NCBI RefSeq assembly: GCF_051967035.1
Contig: NZ_JBQCKK010000003.1
Location: forward strand, 230,739 to 294,738
Source of the DNA: Brevibacillus sp051967035
Lineage (GTDB): Bacteria; Bacillota; Bacilli; Brevibacillales; Brevibacillaceae
Direction of reading: 5' to 3'
DNA: 64,000 nt
Shown here piece by piece: positions 58,643 to 64,000 of the stretch (position 1 is the stretch's first letter; every line of letters starts with the position of its first letter). Below the pieces are notes generated by a model. It was not told where the DNA came from, did not search any database, and worked only from the letters and a program-made list of their open reading frames with translations. Both the position numbers and the translations under genes were made by a program.

Positions 58643-59665
58643 TTACTTGCCCCACTCTGGCACGTATTGGGACAGGTCGCCCATTGTCACTTTTTTATCC
58701 GTTGGCAAGTCTTCCTGTTTGACCAGCACCGGATTCAGCTTCACGCTGTCTGGCACTTGCTCCCCTTTGATCTTTTGGAAAACGGTTTGCGCGTGAATGC
58801 GTCCGATATTCGCCGGATCCACTGCTGCGGTCGCGACCCAAGGCGAGTTCGGCTCCTGGATCAGCTGCAAGTCTTCATCGCTCAGGTCGATGCCATATAC
58901 CTTGATTTCGGTGCGTCCTGCTTGCTGGATCGCCCGGGTAGCCCCTTTGGCAAACTCATCCCAGGATGCCCAGACGGCTGTAATGTCGCCTTTGTTCGGA
59001 TATTTTTTCAAGATCGCTTCCATCTGCGCCTGCGTATCCAGCGCCGTGTTGTTGGTGGCAGAGCCAAACGCGGCGATTTCCTTGATATCCGGGTATTTTT
59101 TCAGGAAGGCTTCATACGTAACCTGACGCTTTTCCATCGGCGCAAAGCCCGCTACCCAAATTTTCACGATGTTGCCTTTTCCGCCCGTATCGGCAGCCAG
59201 CTTTTCCAGACTCAGCTCGGCCAGCTTGTGGTCATCCTGCTCGACAATCGGGACGCCCGGCAGCTTGATATCGGTGTCGAACAGCACAACCGGGATTTTT
59301 TTGTCGACCGCTTTTTGCGTGCCTTGTTGCAGCGCTTCCGCCGTACCGTGGTCGATCAGGATGCCGTCAAAATTTTGGTTCACCGCAGCGTCGAGGTTGG
59401 AGGCCATTTTCGACAAATCGGTGTCCGCGTTGAACACGGTCAGCTCGCCGCCGTTTTTCTCGACTTCCTGCTTCACGCCGTTAATGTACTGGGCAGAAAA
59501 CGTCCCGACGTTTTGGCGCATAATCAAGGCAATGCGCTTCGCCTTCTCGCCGCCGGAAGCGCCGTTCGCCCCTGTCTGTGAGGTGTCCGCTCCTCCGCCG
59601 CAAGCGGTCAAAGCCAGCGACGCAGCCAGTACGATGGATGTGACAAGACCCAACTTCTTTTTCAT
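58643..59665 (-). CDS. RbsB-type solute-binding lipoprotein (SAM-riboswitch operon)
   Basis: 340 residues with a lipoprotein signal (LALTACG, Cys at about 22) and a Gly/Ser linker. It has the periplasmic-binding-protein type I fold: KRIALIMRQNVGTFSAQYIN, FNADTDLSKMASNLDAAVNQ, DGILIDHGTAEALQ, DITAVWASWDEFAKGATRAI, EIKVYGIDLSDEDLQL. The ligand contacts differ from classical ribose-binding proteins, so the sugar may be unusual. The SAM riboswitch upstream points to a sulphur-related ligand such as methylthioribose; this is inference. AAGGGGG precedes ATG 59665. Confidence 0.9.
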   Translation of the reverse strand: MKKKLGLVTSIVLAASLALTACGGGADTSQTGANGASGGEKAKRIALIMRQNVGTFSAQYINGVKQEVEKNGGELTVFNADTDLSKMASNLDAAVNQNFDGILIDHGTAEALQQGTQKAVDKKIPVVLFDTDIKLPGVPIVEQDDHKLAELSLEKLAADTGGKGNIVKIWVAGFAPMEKRQVTYEAFLKKYPDIKEIAAFGSATNNTALDTQAQMEAILKKYPNKGDITAVWASWDEFAKGATRAIQQAGRTEIKVYGIDLSDEDLQLIQEPNSPWVATAAVDPANIGRIHAQTVFQKIKGEQVPDSVKLNPVLVKQEDLPTDKKVTMGDLSQYVPEWGK

Positions 59666-59726
59666 CGAAAAATCCCCCTTTTTTCTTTCCTGCTGAGCTT
59701 CAAGCTGAGGAGGCGACCTTCCCATG

Positions 59727-59759
59727 GGAAAAGCCTCTTTCAACAGATGAAAGAGGCTT
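59727..59759 (-). terminator. Riboswitch expression-platform terminator
   Basis: A 12-bp perfect stem (AAGCCTCTTTCA / TGAAAGAGGCTT, 59731-59742 with 59748-59759) followed on the minus strand by TTTT. The 3' strand of riboswitch P1 (GATAAGAGGC) can pair with GCCTCTT of this stem to form the antiterminator. Confidence 0.85.
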
Positions 59760-59777
59760 GATCGACAAGATTCGCGC

Positions 59778-59899
59778 CTCTTATCTGCCAGGTATCGCTA
59801 CCTGTTGGAGTTAGCACCTTGGCTCGCAAGACAGTGGATCTTGCCAGCTAGGTTGCCGGGCATCATAGGGCCATTCCCTCAGCCTTCTCTGGATAAGAG
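59778..59899 (-). ncRNA. SAM-I (S-box) riboswitch
   Basis: Read on the minus strand, the conserved blocks are all present in order: P1 CTCTTATC, CAGAGAAGGCTGAGGGA, GGCCCTATGATGCCCGGCAA-CC, GGTGCTAACTCCAACAG and the closing GATAAGAG. SAM binding should stabilise P1, release the terminator arm and stop transcription, so the downstream ABC importer is made when SAM/methionine is low. Confidence 0.95.
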
Positions 59900-59938
59900 T
59901 AGTTTTTATTTTCACAACGTTTGGATGAATATATACAG

Positions 59939-59968
59939 ACTATAATTCTTGTTTTACCCATCTGTCAA
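59939..59968 (-). promoter_or_regulatory. Sigma-A promoter of the riboswitch operon
   Basis: TTGACA (59968-59963) and TATAGT (59944-59939) with an 18-base spacer on the minus strand, about 40 bases before the riboswitch. Confidence 0.7.
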
Positions 59969-60101
59969 CTAGGTTTTTAAAACTTTTGAACTACAAAATC
60001 CTTCCATTCCATTCTCCAAATTTTGGAGGGATTCGGTAAAGTCTTGTCGAAATATCGTAGATTGAAGCAAAAGTCATGCAAATTTGCGATGAGGATGTCC
60101 C

Positions 60102-61358
60102 ATGAGTCTATTAAAAGAAGTCATCTTGCAGATGTTCTTTGCCCTGATCCCATTTGTCTTGTTTCACATCTATTACCTCGACCGGATGCGCAACTATAGC
60201 CGTTGCTTTATTCTGGTAACCAGCTCTGTCTGCATGCTCCTGACGATGACCTTCGCTTCGAGCGTCGTGGAGGGAATCCTGTTTGATATCCGGCATGTCA
60301 TTGTCTTTTTCGCTCTGATTTACGGCGGGGTGCCAGTCGCCTTGACCGTGCTGGGCGAATCGGCGCTGTACCGCTACTATCTGGGCGGCGAAGGCACCTG
60401 GGTTGCCATGCTCGTTCTGGCCGCCACGTTCGCCGTCTCCCTCCTGATTGATCGACGGTACAAAGCCAGTTATCGGAAAACACTGTTTACTCTTTTGACG
60501 GGTGCGCTTATTTCCCTGATCGATTTGGGGTTGACCTATCTGATTTTTCCTACCTATGTATCCGATCACCTTGCCTATCATGCGTTCGTGATCCCCGTTC
60601 AAAATTTTGTCGGCATCTGGCTGTTGATGTCGTTATTTAGCAAATGCGTCTCCGACAAGGCGCTGTTTATTCGCCATGCGCAAAACGAAAAAATCGAGAC
60701 GATGAGCCACGTCGCCGCTTCGCTGGCGCACGAGGTGAGAAACCCGCTCACGGCCGTCAAAGGGTTTTTGCGGCTGATTCAGGAAAATCCGGAAAATGTC
60801 GCGAAAACCAATCAGTACATTCGCATCAGCATGGACGAGATCCAGCGCACGGAAGCGATTCTGACGGAGTACCTCGCGCTGTCCAAGCCGCTCAAGGAGC
60901 GAAACGAACTCATCGACGTATGCGAGCAGCTCCACATCGTCCGCGAAGTGATGCTGCCTTTTGCCAACATGCACAACGTCGAGCTGGAGCTGCAAGCCTC
61001 GGAAAAGCTCGTTACCATCATGGCCAATCCCGACGAGTTCAAGCAGGTGCTGGTCAACTTTATCAAAAATGCCATCGAGGCATGCGCGGACGTTTCGAAC
61101 GCAAAAGTCTCCCTGTCGCTGTTCATGGAAAAAAACAACGCCCTCCTCGTCATCAAGGACAACGGCATCGGGATGGACGAGGGACAGATCAAGCGCCTTG
61201 GCACGATCTACTTTTCTACCAAATCGAGCGGTACCGGACTTGGACTGACGTATTCGTACCATGTGATTCACACGTTTGGCGGTTCCGTGAGCGTGTCGAG
61301 CAAGCCGAAGGTCGGCACCAAGTTCACGATTACATTTCCGTCCCATCAGCCGCAGTAG
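60102..61358 (+). CDS. KinB-like membrane histidine kinase
   Basis: 418 residues with six hydrophobic helices at the N-terminus (about 5-195), including the 5TM-5TMR_LYT-type pattern (IRHVIVFFALIYGGVPVALT, ALYRYYLGGEGTWVAMLVLA). A HisKA domain follows with phospho-His in AASLAHEVRNPLTAVKGFLR (about 211) and HATPase_c with NFIKNAIEAC, KDNGIGMD and TKSSGTGLGLTYSYHVI. This is the KinB-type layout of sporulation kinases that feed Spo0F. GAGGATG precedes the ATG. Monocistronic, close to a convergent gene. The role in sporulation is inferred. Confidence 0.88.
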   Translation: MSLLKEVILQMFFALIPFVLFHIYYLDRMRNYSRCFILVTSSVCMLLTMTFASSVVEGILFDIRHVIVFFALIYGGVPVALTVLGESALYRYYLGGEGTWVAMLVLAATFAVSLLIDRRYKASYRKTLFTLLTGALISLIDLGLTYLIFPTYVSDHLAYHAFVIPVQNFVGIWLLMSLFSKCVSDKALFIRHAQNEKIETMSHVAASLAHEVRNPLTAVKGFLRLIQENPENVAKTNQYIRISMDEIQRTEAILTEYLALSKPLKERNELIDVCEQLHIVREVMLPFANMHNVELELQASEKLVTIMANPDEFKQVLVNFIKNAIEACADVSNAKVSLSLFMEKNNALLVIKDNGIGMDEGQIKRLGTIYFSTKSSGTGLGLTYSYHVIHTFGGSVSVSSKPKVGTKFTITFPSHQPQ

Positions 61359-61375
61359 CACCCAGTCGATTGACG

Positions 61376-62098
61376 TCAGTGCTGAATGGGCGGAATCCGC
61401 TGGGAACTGTCCGGTTGTTTCTCGAAAAACAACAAGTCGTGTTGCCGATTCAGCGTGGCGAGAAAGACATGCTCGATCGCCACGCCGCTTTTTTTCAGCT
61501 CCTGCATCAGCCAGCTCTTGTCCCGTTCCCGGTACTTCAGCGCCTCCTCACATATTTTCCCCTCGACAATCACCGGCAAGGAGAGGCCCGTCGAAGCAGA
61601 CTGGATGTGCAGGTCTTGTCGCGTCGCTGGCTGTTGCGCGGATTTTTTCAGTACCGTCAAGCGACCATTCGCCTCGATGATGGCCAGGTCAATCTCCGCC
61701 AGATCGAAAATATCTTTTTCTCGCAGCATTTGCAGCACATTGTCGAGCGAATAGCGTATCTTTTTCAGCTGATGGACGAGAAACTCGCCATTGTAAAACA
61801 CGACCGTCGGTTCAAACGTGACCATTTTTCCAAAACGCCTGGACATAATCGACCACTGGGACACGATGCGTTGCAGCACCCCGAGCGCCACAATCGCGAC
61901 CGCGATGGGAATGTGGTGGACGTTCGGCTCGGCAATATCGGCCCCCGCCACGGACCCCAATGTTATGATAATCATAAAGTCAAAAACAGGCAGTTCGCCA
62001 ATCGAGCGCTTTCCCATGAACAACGTCACGATCAGCAACAGCGGCAGAATGGTACAGACACGCCCGACTACGATCAAGCTCTCACTGAACAGTTCCAC
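61376..62098 (-). CDS. DUF421 (YetF/YcaP) membrane protein
   Basis: 240 residues from GTG 62098, which lies eight bases after GGAGG. Three N-terminal helices (VGRVCTILPLLLIVTLFMG, ELPVFDFMIIITLGSVAGAD, IPIAVAIVALGVLQRIVSQW) precede a cytoplasmic DUF421 domain (PTVVFYNGEFLVHQLKKIRY, DLAEIDLAIIEANGRLTVLK), followed by the C-terminal DUF1657-like tail (KSWLMQELKKSGV). Members in Bacillus are often sporulation genes, and function is unknown. It converges on the KinB-like gene with only 17 bases between. Confidence 0.9.
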   Translation of the reverse strand: MELFSESLIVVGRVCTILPLLLIVTLFMGKRSIGELPVFDFMIIITLGSVAGADIAEPNVHHIPIAVAIVALGVLQRIVSQWSIMSRRFGKMVTFEPTVVFYNGEFLVHQLKKIRYSLDNVLQMLREKDIFDLAEIDLAIIEANGRLTVLKKSAQQPATRQDLHIQSASTGLSLPVIVEGKICEEALKYRERDKSWLMQELKKSGVAIEHVFLATLNRQHDLLFFEKQPDSSQRIPPIQH

Positions 62099-62241
62099 GA
62101 CAAACGCCTCCTGCCCCCAAGCATTTCCTTCTGTTACTATGTAAACTTTTGGCAGCATTTATGCGAAAGGCTTTGCCCGTAAAGTACAAGCTGTCGTCAC
62201 TTGCCCTCCATGATACCCAAACGACTTTCTCCAAATGAAAA

Positions 62242-62277
62242 ACGAGTCATAGAAGCGATTCTATGGCTCGTTTTTTC
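62242..62277. terminator. Bidirectional terminator after the peptide gene
   Basis: A 13-bp stem (ACGAGTCATAGAA / TTCTATGGCTCGT, 62242-62254 with 62259-62271, one wobble) with GCGA loop; T runs on both strands. It ends the regulator-peptide unit on the minus strand. Confidence 0.8.
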
Positions 62278-62338
62278 GGCTGTTTCTTTGTTTATTTTGA
62301 AAAAAGCGGCTTTTACCGCGCTTGGCAAGCGTTTATTT

Positions 62339-62470
62339 TCACCAATCCGGGTCCGCGAATGCGATGATCATTTTCACCCATTCAGGATCAGCATGCTGCG
62401 GCATGTATTGTGTTTGGGTAATGGTAAAAAGAAAAATGAAAGCAGCAAGTCCGGGCAACCATTTTTTCAT
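62339..62470 (-). CDS. Exported peptide precursor paired with the XRE-TPR regulator (candidate quorum-sensing signal)
   Basis: 43 residues. Start ATG 62470 follows GGGAGG that overlaps the regulator's stop codon; only 14 bases separate the genes, so they are cotranscribed. Residues 1-22 form an export signal (MKKWLPGL start, AAFIFLFTI core). The tail contains ADPEW at about 27-31 and ends ADPDW, an internal near-repeat. The same MKKW start and DPxW end occur in the orphan gene at 5105-5227. Precursor peptides encoded directly after an XRE-TPR gene are the hallmark of RRNPP systems (PlcR-PapR, NprR-NprX, Rap-Phr). The final five to eight residues are the likely mature signal. A bidirectional terminator follows. 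Confidence 0.8.
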   Translation of the reverse strand: MKKWLPGLAAFIFLFTITQTQYMPQHADPEWVKMIIAFADPDW

Positions 62471-62484
62471 GGCACTCTACCTCC

Positions 62485-63747
62485 CTATTCCTTTACAAGA
62501 CTATTATGGCAAATTTTTACGAGATTTTCCACAGTCTCGACAGATATGTTCTTTCTACTCGCAAGATGATATGTAAAAATCGTACCAAACCCCTCAATCA
62601 TCTTTGCCGCTGCTCCAATTTGTCGATAAAATCCAATACTTTGCATGAGACTGTGGATCCCTTCCTCCTCCTGCCCCATTGAGATCAAGCAGATGCCTTT
62701 TTGTTTAAAGTATCTGGCTGCATGTTTAATTCGATTAGGGTGGGTGTCCACCGACAAAAAGGTGTCTTCAGTAGCGATCAACTCCTGGATCGCACCGTTC
62801 TGTTCCGTTTTGAAGTATACGTCCAAAAGGTCGCTGGCAATCGTAATCCGCTCAGACGGCTTTGCTTCACGCAAGCACTCGTTATACAACGCAATCGCTT
62901 GCTCATATTCTCCTTTTTTCGCATGCAGCAGCGCCCGCAAATGCTTCTTTCGAAAATCCGCATATTCGCTCTTTTCGTACATTTCCAAATATTGTTCAGC
63001 CAAGATCAAGTAACCGAGGCGCAAATACGCGTTCACGACAGAGATCAGCGCGGAAGCTTTTTGTCTGCTGTCGTTTGTCCTGTCTTCCATGAGCGCCTTT
63101 TTGCACAGCTCAATGCTTTCCCCGTAATTGTCCAAAATATAAGCGTGGACGCCCATACGGTAGTAGTAATCTATGCGCTCCAACGGCTGCAACAGGTCGA
63201 TGTAGTGCAACAATTCCTTTCCTCGCTGAAACGTTTCTTCAAAGCGGGAAAAATCATCCCGTTCGAGCAAATAACGCGCGTAGAGACTCTTCCCCAGATA
63301 GAAAGGGATGCCGCATTTTCTCGTAAAATCTATCATTACCTCGTGCAAGGCTAATTTAATAGAGGGGTTCTCTGTTTCTTTTGCCAATTGATGAAGGTAA
63401 TCCAACGCAAGAAAAGTATCCATTTTCGGTGTGTCGAGCAGTTTCTGAGCCGCTTTGCGCACGAGCGTCTGGCTGTTAAGCGCAATCGCTTCGTTCAGCA
63501 GCACTTGAATCGACATGGGTCTTTCTGTTGTGCTCAAATAAACGGCGATAGCATCGACTTCCGGAATGTTCAGAGCACGGGCGATCTTCTTCCACTGAGC
63601 GAAACCCAATCGCTTGGTCGCTCCTGACTCTATTCTGGAAAGCGCTGTTTTGCTAATACCCGTTCGTTCTGCAAGCTCATTTAACGATAGATTTTCCCGC
63701 TGTCGGTAGGCAAGGAGCCATTCTCCAATAATTTCTTCAGTGAACAT
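62485..63747 (-). CDS. XRE-TPR transcriptional regulator (RRNPP/NprR-PlcR type)
   Basis: 420 residues, close to NprR (about 423). Residues 8-65 are an XRE HTH (WLLAYRQRENLSLNELAERT, GISKTALSRIESGATKRL). From about 75 to the end are helix pairs of TPR type (YRMGVHAYILDNYGESIELC, AYLRLGYLILAEQYLEMYEK, HAKKGEYEQAIALYNECLRE, GICLISMGQEEEGIHSLMQS). Such receptors bind an imported oligopeptide in the TPR groove, which changes DNA binding. Start ATG 63747 follows TAGGGGG. The next gene downstream is a 43-residue exported peptide. Targets are unknown; the PlcR/NprR type normally controls its own peptide gene and secreted enzymes. Confidence 0.9.
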   Translation of the reverse strand: MFTEEIIGEWLLAYRQRENLSLNELAERTGISKTALSRIESGATKRLGFAQWKKIARALNIPEVDAIAVYLSTTERPMSIQVLLNEAIALNSQTLVRKAAQKLLDTPKMDTFLALDYLHQLAKETENPSIKLALHEVMIDFTRKCGIPFYLGKSLYARYLLERDDFSRFEETFQRGKELLHYIDLLQPLERIDYYYRMGVHAYILDNYGESIELCKKALMEDRTNDSRQKASALISVVNAYLRLGYLILAEQYLEMYEKSEYADFRKKHLRALLHAKKGEYEQAIALYNECLREAKPSERITIASDLLDVYFKTEQNGAIQELIATEDTFLSVDTHPNRIKHAARYFKQKGICLISMGQEEEGIHSLMQSIGFYRQIGAAAKMIEGFGTIFTYHLASRKNISVETVENLVKICHNSLVKE

Positions 63748-63909
63748 TGGAAACCCCCTAAAAAAATTTTTAACATTTATATTTTTTATAATATAACACA
63801 ACCAGAGATATGGGAATATATCCCTTTGATGTAAATGAAAAAATTGAAACTAAAGAAGATGAATTGCCAAAAAACGCAATCTCAGCCCCAAAAAGCGACA
63901 AAAAAAGAA

Positions 63910-64000
63910 GAGCCTCGACAATTTGGTCTGACCCCTGTCAAGTAGACAGATATTAATTGAGGCTGTATTATTAGGCGGCTGTAGCCCTGAATTCCCTAGG
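63910..64000 (-). mobile_element. Edge of an IS3-family insertion sequence
   Basis: After the regulator's upstream region, an inverted-repeat-like end (about 63927-63950, on the minus strand ending TTGACAGGGGTCAGACC) lies 20-40 bases beyond the end of a transposase frame. The rest of the element would extend beyond the window. Confidence 0.5.
63971..64000 (-). CDS. IS3-family transposase OrfB, last 9 codons (cut by window end)
   Basis: The minus strand reads PREFRATAA and a TAA stop, like the SPxEYR-ending of IS3-family (IS150-group) OrfB transposases. It is followed by a terminal-repeat-like sequence. So little of it is visible that the call is tentative. Confidence 0.45.
   Translation of the reverse strand, partial: PREFRATAA

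Overview
The window looks like chromosome of an endospore-forming Bacillales species, most probably Brevibacillus or a close Paenibacillaceae relative. The evidence is indirect: moderately high GC, strong AGGAGG-type ribosome binding sites with frequent GTG/TTG starts, a YunB sporulation protein, YwbE and YdjO orthologues, a B. subtilis-type opuA operon, a SAM-I riboswitch, a spore-surface-type collagen-like protein and a PBSX-type tail operon. The species call is inference. There are no rRNA or tRNA genes and no CRISPR array.

Layout. 1-7.5 kb: the N-terminal part of an MrfA/YprA-type helicase (cut by the window edge), a secreted alkaline phosphatase, a TetR pseudogene, a bicupin oxalate decarboxylase, two small conserved genes, a tiny exported peptide gene, yunB and an iron-type alcohol dehydrogenase. 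7.5-12.3 kb: a HlyD-MFS-HlyD efflux operon and a membrane protein that share a TetR-type operator, then a DedA protein. 12.4-16.3 kb: opuA glycine betaine uptake operon with a divergent GbsR-type regulator. 17.4-22.3 kb: a three-gene signalling operon (HPt-REC-GGDEF-REC, stand-alone REC, large hybrid kinase). 22.5-25.6 kb: YdjO, a small conserved protein, an acyltransferase-like membrane protein and a soluble histidine kinase. 25.8-33.5 kb: a collagen-like, presumably spore-surface, protein with its own preface-domain partner and three glycosyltransferases.

34.5-54 kb is a PBSX-like cluster on the minus strand: tail terminator, contractile sheath, tube, tail chaperone with a -1 frameshift site, tape measure, baseplate, fibres, then XhlA, holin and amidase. 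Upstream there is no terminase, portal or capsid gene. Instead there is a cargo alpha/beta hydrolase, an ArpU/RinA-like regulator, a small two-gene set that looks like a split sigma factor, and three very small genes. I read this as a headless contractile tailocin with its own regulators, not a prophage able to package DNA.

54.4-64 kb: 3-methyladenine glycosylase I, an alpha/beta hydrolase, an Rbs/Mgl-type ABC importer behind a SAM riboswitch, a KinB-like kinase, a DUF421 membrane protein, an XRE-TPR (RRNPP-type) regulator followed directly by a 43-residue exported peptide gene, and the edge of an IS3-family element.

The most interesting possibility is the peptide system. The peptide next to the XRE-TPR regulator and an unlinked one 57 kb away both start with MKKW, have an export-type hydrophobic core and end in DPxW. 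This suggests an RRNPP quorum-sensing family with a C-terminal tryptophan signal that I do not recognise as described. Second is the tailocin control region: a split sigma-like pair, three 10-bp-phased CTGACAC repeats upstream of the tail promoter and an intrinsic terminator in the leader.
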